DNA from: Sabethes cyaneus
Lineage: Eukaryota; Arthropoda; Insecta; Diptera; Culicidae
Assembly: GCF_943734655.1 (NCBI RefSeq)
Contig: NC_071353.1
Coordinates: forward strand, 78,081,621-78,145,620
DNA length: 64,000 nucleotides
Direction of reading: 5' to 3'
A program made the position numbers and the translations under genes. A model generated the notes under the pieces. It was not told the origin of the DNA. It did no database searches and saw only the letters and a list, made by a program, of their open reading frames with translations. Below are positions 10,313 to 21,622 of the stretch, piece after piece (the stretch's first letter is position 1; every line of letters begins with the position of its first letter).

Positions 10313-10701
10313 TCATCATTTCCACCAACATTTTCATCATTACCATCATCATTTTCGTTGTCACTATTATCATATTCATTATTACCATAATTTTCTTCAT
10401 CATCATAAACATTACCATCATTGATTTTGGTCTTTCATGATCATTTTCATTACTATTTTCATTTTTCGCATTACCATTAAAGTTTTCGTCATTTCCATCA
10501 TCATTTCTGTCTTACCATTATAATGCTTGTCATTGCCATCATCATTTTTGTCGTCACTATTATATTCATCATTACCATCATCATTTCGTCATTACCATCA
10601 GCATTTTTTAATAACAATTTTTGCTTCATTATTAAAGTGATTTTCGTCATTACCATTATGATTTTCATCATTCCCATCATCCCGTTCGACTTATCATAAT
10701 C

Positions 10702-11039
10702 GTTTTCATCATTTCCACCATCGTTTTCTTCGTCACTATTATAATATTCATCATTCCTCTCACCATTTTCGTCATGACCCTAATCCTATTCGTCATTACC
10801 ATTATCATTTTTTTTCATTATCGTAAATATTTTCGTCATTACCATCATAATTTTCGTCACTTATGATCATTTTCATCATATTCTTCGTCACTATTATCAT
10901 ATTCACCATTCTCATCACCATTTTCGTCTTGACCATTCGTCATCAACATCGTCGTTTTCTACATTATCATAATCATTTTCGTCAATCATGATCATATTCA
11001 TCATTACTATTTTCACTTTTGACATAATCATTATCATTT
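10702..11039. repeat. 340-bp duplicated block within the satellite, unit 2
   Basis: Partner of 9973-10312, offset about 729 bp. Confidence 0.85.
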
Positions 11040-11574
11040 CCATCTATACAATCACCATTTTTGACGTCACTATTATATCCGTTATAACTAACGTCATTTT
11101 CGTCATTGCCTTTATCATTTTTTCTCATCATTTTCTCCGTTATCATAATGATTTTCGTCATTACCATTATGATTTTCATCATTTCCATCATCATTTTTAT
11201 CTTACCATTTTCATTTTTATCATTACTACCATCATTTTTGTCTTATCATCATGACTTTAGTCATTGCAATCATCATTATCGTCATTATTAATAAACTAAC
11301 TTGGTCTAACTTAGCAATTGATATCGTCAAAATTATCAACATGATGAAAATCATCAAAATCATAATCATCTTCACATCGTCTTTATGCTTTATTTTTAAA
11401 TATGCGGATCGTAGTACCGATTTACAGAAAACAAGTTTAAATCTAATAATCACTTACAGTACTCGTTTCCTGTACACAATCCTATAGTCACAAAAAGTAG
11501 CCTTCGCAGAGGCACACAAGAATTATAAGCCGATGCCTCTCCGACTCTCGCCCACAATCGAATTTTTATTGCCT

Positions 11575-11935
11575 TCCCAGAGGCGTTCAAACTACGCATA
11601 CAAGCGTATTTTCATAGCCTTTCCAGAGGTTTTCAAGTAGCGCACACAAGCGCATTTTGCGTAGCCCTCCCAGAGGCGTTCAAATAGCGCACACAAGCGC
11701 ATTTCCAATAGCCCTCCCAGAGGCGTTCAAACAGCGCACACAAGCGCATTTTTCGTAGCCCTCCCAGAGGCGTTCAAATAGCGCACACAAGCGCATTTTT
11801 AATAGCCCTCCCAGAGGCGTTCAAACAGCGAACACAAGCGCATTTTTCATAGCCCTCTCAGAGGCATTCATACAGCTCACACAAGCGCATTTTCGTAGCC
11901 TTCCAGAGGCAGTCTATAAAGCTTACAGATGCGCA
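11575..11935. repeat. 47-bp minisatellite, about eight units
   Basis: Units contain CCCAGAGGCGTTCAAA, GCGCACACAAGCGCATTTT and TAGCCCTC. The AGGCGTT word recurs at 11581, 11627, 11674, 11721, 11768, 11815 and 11862, a spacing of 46-47 bp. It lies just inside the primer-site end of the LTR element. Each unit has a CACACAAGCGC / GCGCTTGTGTG strand bias but no open frame. Confidence 0.85.
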
Positions 11936-12061
11936 CAAGCATCCGTTCATTTCTTTCAATATCACATGCTATATCGCTTACAACACAAAGCCGGTTCCAA
12001 ATTGCGGCTCAGTAACGATTTAGCACACAATATTTTGTCGAGAAAACTATACTCACCCTTT

Positions 12062-12081
12062 GGGAGCGTTTCTTGCGCCAA
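12062..12081 (-). promoter_or_regulatory. Primer-binding-site-like sequence
   Basis: TTGGCGCAAGAAACGCTCCC on the minus strand directly follows the 5' LTR. TGGCGC matches the start of several tRNA-primed sites; the specific tRNA is not identified. Confidence 0.5.
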
Positions 12082-12362
12082 TGTCGTATCCGTCGGTAGT
12101 TTTGAGCAGAATCCCCGCAACACGATTTAAACGACGTCCGTTCCAGTCTACGTTAGTCCAAAAACTGGCTCTTGCTTAGAGTATGCTATATCATGCCCCA
12201 GTATGCGTATGATTCATGATTTGCCTTCTCCTTGCCTCTTATCGTTCGTACGACGAACTCTTACAACACATGCAACGGAATTTCTGTTACACTGAAGCAA
12301 ATAAATCAGTTTCATTAGATTTATATTTGCGCTAATTCATCAGGCTTGGCTCGTTCCCTACA
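12082..12362 (-). repeat. LTR, upstream (5') copy of the minus-strand element
   Basis: 281 bp, nearly identical to 9167-9448, followed by the GGGCC duplication. Confidence 0.9.
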
Positions 12363-12367
12363 GGGCC

Positions 12368-12890
12368 GTCCATAATAAGTGATGCATTATTTCTATAGGA
12401 AAACGTTCACTTTTGTAGCATCAATTATGGAAGCAAAAGCTCATCTTGCGTCACATTTGAAATGCGCGTATTACAAAATTGCACATTTATCTTGCTGATT
12501 GTAAATCGATAGCTTTTATTCTTTGTTGTATTTGTTTATAATTATGTAATTAAGATGAATCGTAAGCAAATAAGATTTACTTAATCCATCACACGGCAAA
12601 TATACAAACGTAAACAAACCGAGTGGAAATTTTTTGCCAGCATATGTAGAAAAACAATCTTTCACCAGTTTTGGTTTTCGTTTGCATAAATGCCTTTTTG
12701 TAAGTTCATGCTTCAAACGTTATGTATCTGTTTACGCAGATTTCAACGAAAAAAGTAAAATGAAAAAATAGATCAACTTTGTTGCAATAAGTATTTACGA
12801 CGATGATTTTGGAATTGTCGGTCCATGCCATCAATTTTTCACGGTCTTGAGTGAAACAATAGTTTCTAAATAGTATACTGAAAGACAAAA
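12368..12890. other. Noncoding AT-rich DNA, no gene seen
   Basis: No recognisable coding sequence. It contains the flank into which the LTR element inserted. Confidence 0.5.
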
Positions 12891-13297
12891 CCCAGTAAAC
12901 CATTTGGTTTGTATATCTCGATTGCAACTGAGGTATACGAAATCATATCTGAACGAAAAAGTTATATTTCACGCCATATAAAAGCATATATGTACCAAAG
13001 TGGAGGCGATATACGTGCGAAAATTTTGACAACTATTTGTAATTCTGTTTTGCGCAGTTTTTATAACACGTAACTAAATACTCGTGAATATATGATATAG
13101 ATATAATCAAATATTGCAATTGTCTATCCTGCTTTATAATTCACAGTCATGAATTGTATATGAAGACACGCACGACTGTAAAACAACTTATTGTTCACTT
13201 CGATTTGACATACTCTAATCATTATACAACTCCGATATGAAATTGACATGAAAACGATTTAATGTGAACTTTCTATTACGATTTTGTGTTATCTGGG
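12891..13297 (-). mobile_element. 407-bp CCCAG..CTGGG element, copy 1
   Basis: Starts CCCAGTAAACCATTTGG, ends GTGTTATCTGGG, with AA on each side. It is the inverted counterpart of 29667-30073, and both copies are exactly 407 bp. The region AAAGTGGAGGCGATATAC is shared with the longer element at 32525. Noncoding. Confidence 0.8.
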
Positions 13298-13869
13298 AAT
13301 TTTCACGCGTATTGCATTGCATTTCGAATTATACACCACACTCAAAGGTTAGTAGCGGAACCAGGAACCAGCATTTCGAGGTACGTTTTTTATATATGGG
13401 AGCTGTCAGTTTGTTACCCCGTTGATATATATTCATTATACTCATTGAATACAATCAACATTTGATTGATATGTTTTGATTTCACACGTTTTAATGGTTT
13501 AATATACGGTGCTTAAGTGTTAAAGTTTGAATAACTTTTGAATGAACCGTCCGATTTTGAATAACTCGGTTTCGTTTGATAGATCTCAGCAGGAATTTTC
13601 AAATTATAATAAAATGTATGATGTTTTTCATTGAATTGATGCTTATCTGTTACAAAAATATGTTTTAAATACTATTTTTTCACATTTCTTTATGTAACTT
13701 TCAAACTACAAGTCCAATAGTCATGAAATTTGGAAGTTAAGGGTTTGAAAGGCTCCCCTTTCATATGCAATCAGTTTTGTTCAAATCGGTTGAGGGACCT
13801 ATGAGATAATGAAGTCCCATATTTTTCTTATTTTTATACATAACTTTTGCACTAAAAGTCCGATCAATA

Positions 13870-14336
13870 TTGTGCTTCCCGAGAAAATATTTCGTTTTCC
13901 AGTTTAATATAGTTGTGCGCAAAGGTAAATCATATATTATTGACAGTGTAAGCACGTGTAAGTTTTTTATGTTTATGCTCTTATTCTTTGCTTAGATAAC
14001 ATTTGTTTTGTCTTATTACGTACAGACTAACAAACAACACAGTTACAATGTCTTACGTTAACCGAAAATGATAAAATTTAAATGCTGGTTGCGTTTGTGA
14101 AAAATTTGGCCATGTTTGAACGGGCAAACACGAAGCAAGCTACCCTAGCATTCAGCTGATGAGCGAGAGAGAAATATTGTTGTTTTTCTCATCACTCTTG
14201 CGTTGACAGTTTCTTACGAGATTTCGTAAGAGTGTAAAAGAGATACTTTGACTGCGAGCAACCAGAACAGAGCTGCGCGCAACTGTTAGGCGCACAACTA
14301 AACCGACGAAAGAAAAATTTTAGATAATAATCGCAA
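13870..14336. mobile_element. TA-flanked 0.46-kb element, copy 1
   Basis: TTGTGCTTCCCGAG...AATCGCAA with TA at 13868-13869 and 14337-14338. The uninterrupted target (CCGATCAGTATGAAATTCAA) is present at 50091-50110, which confirms a TA duplication. Terminal inverted repeats are weak (TTGTG / TTGCG). Tc1/mariner-type TA targeting is inferred. Confidence 0.75.
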
Positions 14337-14437
14337 TATGAAATTCAATAGCGACCTAAGGGACACCTTCCATTTGACACTAAGAACATTAAAATCGGTC
14401 CAGCCATATCCGAGAAAAGTGAGTGAGATTAAAAGCG

Positions 14438-14686
<249 letters not shown>

Positions 14687-15039
14687 ATGCTCAGTTTTCG
14701 GAACTGAGTCGAATGGTATATGACATTCAGCCCGCAGGACCTTCTTTCCATTTCCGGTTTTCCGAGTGATTTCTATACCTTTATACTATATATTTATATA
14801 GTAGAAAGGCAAAACAGACGTTAAATCTTCGGAATAAAATTTTTTTGTGACGGTTTGTGCGAAAATTTTATTTTTGTGCATTTCCAATTATGAGTGTATC
14901 ACGTGTTATTCATAGCGGCGTTTCTATTTCAGTGTTTGAGAACTTTGACAACTGCGGGGTTGCTTCTTCTTTTTCGTTCAAAATTCGCGTTGACGGCATT
15001 AAACGATCTCTTGCACTCTCATAAAAATGCCCGTATGTA

Positions 15040-15502
15040 TTGTGCTTCCCGAGAAAATATTTCGTTTTTCAACTTTATATAGTTGTGCGCAGAGGTAAAT
15101 CATGTATTATTGACAGTGTAAGCACGTGTAAGTTTTCTATGTTTATGCTCTTATTCTTTGCTTAGATAACATTTGTTTTGTTCTATTACGTACAGACAAA
15201 CAACACAGTTACAATGTCTTACGTTAACCGACAATGATAAAATTTAAATGCTGATTGCGTTTGTAAAAAACTGGTCTATGTTTGAACGGACAAACACGAA
15301 GCAAGCTACCCTAGCATTCAGCTGATGAGCGAGAGAGAAATATTGTTGCTTTTCTCATCACCCTTGCGTTGACAGTTTCTTACGAGATTTCGTGTGAGTG
15401 TAAATGAGATACTTTGACTGCGAGCAACCAGAACAGAGCTGCGCGCAACTGTTAGGCGCACAACTTAACCTACGAAAGAAAAATTTTAGATAATAATCGC
15501 AA
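15040..15502. mobile_element. TA-flanked 0.46-kb element, copy 2
   Basis: 463 bp, same ends as 13870-14336, flanked by TA (15038-15039, 15503-15504). An inverted relative of the empty target (ATGCACGTATGTACGTGTGG in reverse reading) is at about 26405-26430. The two copies differ by scattered substitutions. Confidence 0.75.
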
Positions 15503-15582
15503 TACGTGAGGGTGAAAATCTGCCAAAATGTTCCGATCTCTTGCGCTCTTTAAGAAATTCCTATTTCGCTTCACCCCTACAG

Positions 15583-15766
15583 TAGAGTGACTATATACAG
15601 AGTGGCGACAAGTCATCCCAAATGTATGCAATGCGGGTTTTCCAAGGTTTTTCTTTCTCTTTCCTGCATACGCGTTGGATAGGTCGTCTGCTCGATTGGA
15701 ATGACACTGACAGATAATTGTCATTCCAATTTTGACATTGTCGCCACTCTGTATATAATCACTCTA
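15583..15766. mobile_element. hAT-like MITE, copy 1
   Basis: 184-bp foldback with ends TAGAGTGACTATATACAGAG and the complement. Flanked by a perfect 8-bp duplication CCCTACAG (15575-15582, 15767-15774). The empty site is visible in reverse at about 21140-21156. 8-bp duplication and a TAGAG start fit the hAT superfamily. Confidence 0.85.
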
Positions 15767-17063
15767 CCCTACAGTAAACTTTTGGAGGTGGCAGCAGCTT
15801 CCCGCTTACGAAAATTTCGGATGCCTGGCAGAAATCGAACAGAACCAGTCTTCATTTTTCGCCCGATCCTCTTTAAGTCAAATGTGACACTTTGAGGCAG
15901 GAGAGAAGCGGTTCATTTTCAAAAATGAACCGCTTTCTCCTGTTTTGCAGTTTCGGGCAAAAGGTAAGAGAATAATATGGAACATGACAAAGCAGGTATC
16001 CAGCTTTTTACGCGCTATAATGATGGCCGCTGTAAATTGTGTTCGTAATATGCGAACAATCTTTTTGACAACTCTGCATCAGAGCTGCCACAAATACAGA
16101 TATTTGTGCATGCATAAATATGGGACCCATCAATTATTTCAGTTGCTGTGATTTCTGGATCTACTATAGGCGTTTTTGACAAGCTATCGCCCGCTTAGAG
16201 GCGCTGCATAAAAAAAGTGATGAAAAGTAAAATCGCTGTCAAACTCCATACATTTTTGAAAAAAGCTGAAATAAAATGCAGTTTTTGATTAACCCTTTCA
16301 ATTGTCAGGATTTTAGATAGCGAAATATTGGAAGAAATTTGTTAATTTACGTTAAGGCAAGTGAAAATATTCGAATTAATTGGGTATTTTAATTTTCCCA
16401 AAAAAGTTGCTTTTTTTGCCTCATTTGATAGCCCGCCGTTTTCTGAATCTAACAGTTCTTTTTTTATTTCAATTAAGTGAATATTTGATGAAAAAATTAA
16501 TAAAAATCAAAAATAGAATGATTTGCTGTTTGACAGATATCAACCAAACCGATTGATTGAAATGATGTCAGAAGTTCTCTTCCTCTCTTCTATCTTTCTG
16601 ATAGAGCTTTTCATTTTGACAGCTCCCATATGAAACCTGTATCGGCTGATGACCATAGTTTATCTATCCACTGTGTTGTCTAAGGCGACCTGAGAAGAAA
16701 AATGGTTTACTTATAAGCTATCGTCTTATCCTAAAAAAATTTTTTAAATGAAAAAATGCTTTTTTTATTACTTTTACTCGTCAAATTTGAAAAAGTCTTC
16801 ATGTGACTTTACGGTGACATCATATATTATCATAATATGTGAGAATTTAAATACCGCTAAAATACCCAATTAACTTTATGGCAGAAAAATATTAATGTTT
16901 GATTTTGTACCGCATGAAACAAAAGTACATAGAGTCAGCTGTAAAGTTTACATATCCTGGATAGAGAATCACCAATTATTTCCAGTCTTCAGTGTTTTCC
17001 AATGTGTTTTCAAATTTTTTTTTCGTGATTAGCATAATCTGCACCAAGAACCAAACATATAAC
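15767..17063. other. Noncoding AT-rich DNA
   Basis: No supported gene. A GGCAGAAATCGAACAGAA word near 15829 recurs near 26567, showing shared decayed repeat DNA. A self-complementary GGTTCATTTT(C)AAAAATGAACC word lies at about 15911-15931. Confidence 0.4.
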
Positions 17064-18472
17064 CACAGATAACAGACATCCAAGCTAGGCTTGGACCGTG
17101 TGTAAAAACTTGCAACGGTTTTTCGCAAGTGGCAATAAGCAGTATGGTGGCACTGCGATCACCTAAAATGTTCATTCGAAGACATGAGCGCAAAAGCAAT
17201 TTGAAGCCTGCTCACACTAACACAAAATACTATATAGCTGGGGGCCCTAGTGTATATTAAAAGAAATCGACACCCGCTCGCTCATACAGGAAACCCCATA
17301 CACATTCGCGACTACGAAGCTACACCCTACACGATCTCTTGCATACATATTCGCGACTACGAAGTTGCTGACATTTGTTTGGTTTTTGTAAGAAAAAAGA
17401 GAAGGAAGTATTTTTGCTATTGTTTTCCCACAAGTTTGGACAATTCGGCATGGGTTTTCGTGTAAGTGCGAACAGGCTTGAAAATTTCACTTTTGTAGTC
17501 ACGAATTCGCGTTGAAAGCAGTAAAAGAGATTTCGTGGCTGCTCGCACTTACAGAAAACCTCGTAACGAACTGTCAACGTGTGAGTAACGACAAAATCAA
17601 AAATACTTCTCTCTTTTTTTCTCACGCAAAGACCTGAACAATATCAGCAAAACCGCGAATCATGGATGTTTAGCTTTTTAGCGAGAAAAAAACAGAAGGA
17701 AATATTTTACTTTTGACATCACGCACGTATTGCCAATCCACAATGAGATTTCGTGTGAGTGCGAAAAGAATTGAACGTCTTTTTTTAGTTTCGCGGAAGA
17801 GCCTGCTCGCACTTGCACGAAATCTTAAACGGGCAGATGAACAAAAGGAAAAAATATTTCCTTCCTTTTTTGTCATGAACAAACCTCAAAATATCAGCAA
17901 CACTTTGCAGAGCTGCCAGATATTTTTTAAAAGAATTATTCTTTATCGAATTTTAACGCCGAATCACGGAAACAATGATTTTGTGCATTCTGTTTCATCT
18001 ATTTGGAATTATTGCAAATTGCATCAAAAACGCGAAACACAGGAATCTTGTAAACAGTTTGCGAGTAAAATCCTAGCAGCGAGCTGTCAAATATTTATGT
18101 CAACTCATTGCGAGCTATCAATGGCAATAAATTGGCAAAAATAATAGACAGTTCGCTGTTGGGATTCTACTAACATGCTATCTGCAAGTTCCTTGCATTT
18201 CGCGTTTTTGGTGCAATTTGCAATATATTGATTTCTAATATAAACATATCTTTTAACCATGCCGTATTTATAATATATGTGTACAATATGTGGTAAGCTG
18301 AAAAAAGCGGGATATCTGGCAGCTCTGCCCAACACCAGCTGCAGGTATCGCAAGCGGGCGCTTCAATCACTTAAGAGAATGCAAGTGGCAATAAGCAGTT
18401 AGATGTCGCTAGAGTCATTTTACACACGGTTTACGAAGCTTTTTGTTCTAGCTTGGATGTCTGTTATCTGTG
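17064..18472. mobile_element. CACAGA-terminated element, 7-bp target duplication, long copy
   Basis: Perfect 25-bp inverted ends beginning CACAGATAACAGACATCCAA (17064-17088 and 18448-18472). Flanked by ATATAAC at 17057-17063 and 18473-18479. 1409 bp with no transposase. Subterminal CCGTGTGTAAAA is also inverted, whereas CAAGTGGCAATAAGCAGT occurs in direct orientation near both ends. The 327-bp element at 44196 shares the termini. Confidence 0.85.
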
Positions 18473-18776
18473 ATATAACCTATCAGTTCGTAAACATAAA
18501 TACACTTGCGAAGCTCTAATAATCTCCCGAAACAGAAACAATATATATTAAGTGAAAGGTAATACTTTTTCTTACCTTTATTATCCATTTTCATCATTCC
18601 CACTGTTGGTAATTCAATAAAATATTACATTTAAAGTCGAGTTCCATATAGGTACCAGCAAGCATTTTGGGAATTGCACTTTTTTTGTAGTTCCAATAAT
18701 CACAACCAGGTAGCGAACGGTTGCTATTAGTTTTGCTCGAACTCGCCTATTGTGTTCCTGTATTTTAAAGCACTCC

Positions 18777-18958
18777 TAGAGTGACTATATACAGAGTGGC
18801 GCCAAGTCATCCCAAATGTATGCAATGCGGTTTATCCTAGGTTTTTCTTTCTCTTTCCTGCATACGCGTTGGATAGGTTGTCTGCTCGATTGGAATGACA
18901 CTGACAGATAATTATCATTCCAATTTTGACATTGTCGCCACTCTGTATAGTCACTCTA
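18777..18958. mobile_element. hAT-like MITE, copy 2
   Basis: 182 bp, same orientation as 15583-15766, flanked by AGCACTCC at 18769-18776 and 18959-18966. Confidence 0.85.
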
Positions 18959-19216
18959 AGCACTCCATAAACTATTTATGTTATTTAAAAGATAACATCA
19001 ACAAAATACTTCGGAGAAAACGGTAGGGTCCCAAATTTATGCATGCAAAAATATCTGTATTTATGGCAGCTCTGCTCTGCATACAACAGCGGGGTGCTAT
19101 CCCTATCTTAACGAACGGTGTTTGACAGTCGACTTAACGAAGGGCGCTATTGCAGGAAAAGCGCCCGTCTGACAGGTAAATTTGCTGCCAACCTTGTAGA
19201 GATGTGCTGCTGAGAT

Positions 19217-19406
19217 CAACCCATCGACATCTCTATAACGAGCTGCAGTGAACGTCAGCGACAACATGTCCTGATGGGCTCAAAATTTGACAGCGGGCCC
19301 AAATCAGACTGCTGGCAGTTGAGTGAAACGCAGTGCTGACATGCTATCTCATTTTCGCACGCACGAGATGTAGGAAGCGAAAACATGGTTGCCTGCCGAT
19401 AGGGTT
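19217..19406. mobile_element. ACCCCA-type MITE, copy 1
   Basis: 190 bp. Ends CAACCCATCGACAT and ATGCCGATAGGGTT-like are inverted. Flanked by GCTGAGAT (19209-19216, 19407-19414). Relatives are 20766-20950 and 43800-43986. Confidence 0.7.
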
Positions 19407-19454
19407 GCTGAGATGTTGGCAACAAAAACATGGCACCCATCGCATGCCCCTGGC

Positions 19455-19638
19455 TAGAGTGACTATATACAGAGTGGCGACAATGTCAAAATTGGAATGA
19501 CAATTATCTGTCAGTGTCATTCCAATCGAGCAGACGACCTATCCAACGCGTATGCAGGAAAGAGAAAGAAAAACCTTGGAAAACCCGCATTGCATACATT
19601 TGGGATGACTTGTCGCCACTCTGTATATAGTCACTCTA
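19455..19638. mobile_element. hAT-like MITE, copy 3 (inverted)
   Basis: 184 bp, opposite internal orientation to copies 1 and 2. Flanked by CCCCTGGC at 19447-19454 and 19639-19646. Confidence 0.85.
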
Positions 19639-19646
19639 CCCCTGGC

Positions 19647-20765
19647 ATACATCAAATCTGGCACTTTTCTCTTGCAACACCAAAGTAAATTGATATATAC
19701 CAGGTATATGACAATGCGAGCTGTCATATACACTTTGCACTAACACATCTACACTAGTTCTGAGATTTCGAGCATTTTATATGGAAAATTAGTTAATTTT
19801 TTTAAAAAATCGTTGGATACGCAAGATTTGTCTATTTTTTTTCTCACAGTTTTTATGTTTATGCTTAGAACATTATTTCTAGTATGTATTTTCATGAATA
19901 CAATGAAGTGCAACATTCCAAATTGCAAGCGGAAATTTTTTCGTCAAAACGGTATCAAGATGTCTCAAAGAAATGTCGTTATATCGCTTTCCTACAAGTA
20001 GTAAAACAAAAAAGATTTTTTTTAAAATGCTCGGACATGATTGTTCAATAAGCAGCATGAGCAACATTGTTATCCGCCCGCGATATTTTTCGTCTGATTT
20101 CTGGTAAGCTTTTAAAGTGTTAATTATCTTCTTAGACCGTTTTGTAGCAATCTAAGATTACTTTTTATGGTTTTCTACGTAGTGTTGAGACGGGTAAATT
20201 TATGATAAAAAGGTATCATCTTGGAACAGTGACTTCAACTTAAGGATTTTCAAGCAGTAGCACAAGCATCTATTCGAATAAAACTATTTTTTAAAAGAAG
20301 ACATCAAAGGCATATTTAAGAGCATCATCCAAGCAAAATGTTGGATGGAACGTGTTTTAATTTAAGCAACCGTATACCGTATTGATCGTGAAGTATTAGA
20401 AACATTAATTCATTTTTCAATTGCACATCGAAATAGTTAGTCACCCATGTTCTCAAATTTTTTACGCATAATAAAGAAGGCTACAAGTGCAAATGACTTT
20501 AAAATATATTCCTTACATTTCATTGTAAATGTTCAAATATTTCTCTGGAATAATATAGCTGCATTCATTAATTACAATTAATTTAGTTTTAATTTTCATG
20601 CAAGTTCCACCATATTTCAGAATTCTTCTTCTTTCTACACACACTAATGCAACCCTCGATGGTCACATACCTGGTATATATCAATTTACTTTGTTGCAAC
20701 ACTACCGTCACCGTGCTCTTTCTTTCGTTTATGCCAAAGAAGGAGAGCAAAAATGTGTGAAATGC
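19647..20765. other. Noncoding AT-rich DNA
   Basis: No supported gene. A word AGGTATATGACA / TACCTGGTATATATCAATTTACTTTG near 19690-19712 is mirrored at 20665-20696, so 19.66-20.70 kb may be one decayed inverted-repeat element. Confidence 0.4.
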
Positions 20766-20950
20766 ACCCCATCGACATCTCTATATCGAGCTGCAGTAAA
20801 CGTCAGCGACAGCTTGTCCGGGGCTCAAAATTTGACAGCGGGCCCAAATCAGACTGCTGGCAGTTGAGTGAAACGCAGTGCTGAATTGCTATCTCATTTT
20901 CGCACACACGAGATGTTGGCGGCGAGAACATGGTTGTCTGCCAGGGGCTT
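20766..20950. mobile_element. ACCCCA-type MITE, copy 2 (right end damaged)
   Basis: Begins CACCCCATCGACATCTCT and follows the family to GAACATGGTTGTCTGCC, but the terminal GATGGGGTG is missing. Confidence 0.65.
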
Positions 20951-21622
20951 GGCTGCTACCCTCTAAAAAAGGAGGGAAAGCTGAATATTCGCTATGACGG
21001 CACCGCACGACCTCTTTTCCACCTACAGAACTGCCCGTAGCTGAATGCGTGAAAATTATTTTCGATATATTCTGTCTTTTGCCCTCTTTAACAAATCGCT
21101 ATTCGCGTTGACGAACGTAAGCTGCTGCCACCTCCAAAAGTTTACTGTAGGGGTGAAGCGGAATAGGGATTCCTTCAACCCGGTAACAATGTGACAGCTC
21201 CCATACTATTGCGGCGATTATAATAAATCCTCCTGCTGCGGCGGTGGTAACGCGCTCAGGAGATAACCGCGAGACAACCGCAAAATTAAAATTTAGGTTT
21301 TCTGGTTTGTGGTTCGACAAAATATCAGTTTTGTAACGTGTTTGTGGTGGAAAATAACTGATTTGGTAAATTTTGAAATAATTAATTACTATAATAAATC
21401 ATGCGGTTATCTTTTGGTGGTTTGGTTCAGCTGTCAAGATAACCGCAGTGTGAGGATTTTTCCTGCAATCTGCAATAATCAAACGTACCTAAAACTGCTG
21501 GTTCATGGTTCACGACAGATGTTTGAAAGCGGCGTAAATATCGAAGAAATAGTTTATTATTATTTGTTTTGGCAAAAAATCCCTTGTGTATATAAGATCT
21601 GAATTGGTTTATTATTTCAATA
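20951..21622. other. Noncoding repeat debris
   Basis: No supported gene. 21060-21160 is the inverted relative of 15530-15800 (CCTCCAAAAGTTTACTGTAG) and preserves the empty site for the 15583 MITE. Confidence 0.4.

Larger units (their letters stand above)
9478..11290. repeat. ATC/GAT-type low-complexity satellite, retroelement interior
   Basis: About 1.8 kb of degenerate CATCATTTTCGTCATTACCA units with no fixed period. Open frames on either strand give only I/F/T or N/D/E/M runs and are not real proteins. It contains a large internal duplication (9973-10312 versus 10702-11039). Confidence 0.85.
9162..12367 (-). mobile_element. Non-autonomous LTR retrotransposon with a satellite interior
   Basis: Two direct LTRs (9167-9448 and 12082-12362) are flanked by a perfect 5-bp duplication GGGCC (9162-9166 and 12363-12367). 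Orientation is minus: read on that strand the LTR runs TG...CA, the interior begins with TTGGCGCAAGAAACGCTCCC (primer-site-like TGGCGC) and ends with the purine tract AGAAAAGGGGGTGAA directly before the 3' LTR. The interior (about 2.6 kb) has no gag or pol. It is a 47-bp minisatellite (11575-11935) plus about 1.8 kb of GAAAATGATGA-like low-complexity DNA. Near-identical LTRs imply a recent insertion, so the machinery must have come from another element. Confidence 0.85.

Noticed and set aside
9418..11254. Frames rich in Ile/Phe/Thr or Asn/Asp/Met that could suggest membrane or acidic proteins
   Set aside because: Direct products of ATC/GAT low-complexity DNA inside an LTR element; no start context and interrupted by frameshifts between units.
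9418..11290. Possible CRISPR-like array
   Set aside because: Units have no constant repeat with unique spacers; eukaryotic satellite. The 47-bp minisatellite is also contiguous without spacers.
17713..18144. 143-codon frame inside the CACAGA element, considered as a transposase remnant
   Set aside because: No DDE/D, zinc finger or other transposase motifs, and internal sequence includes inverted repeats.
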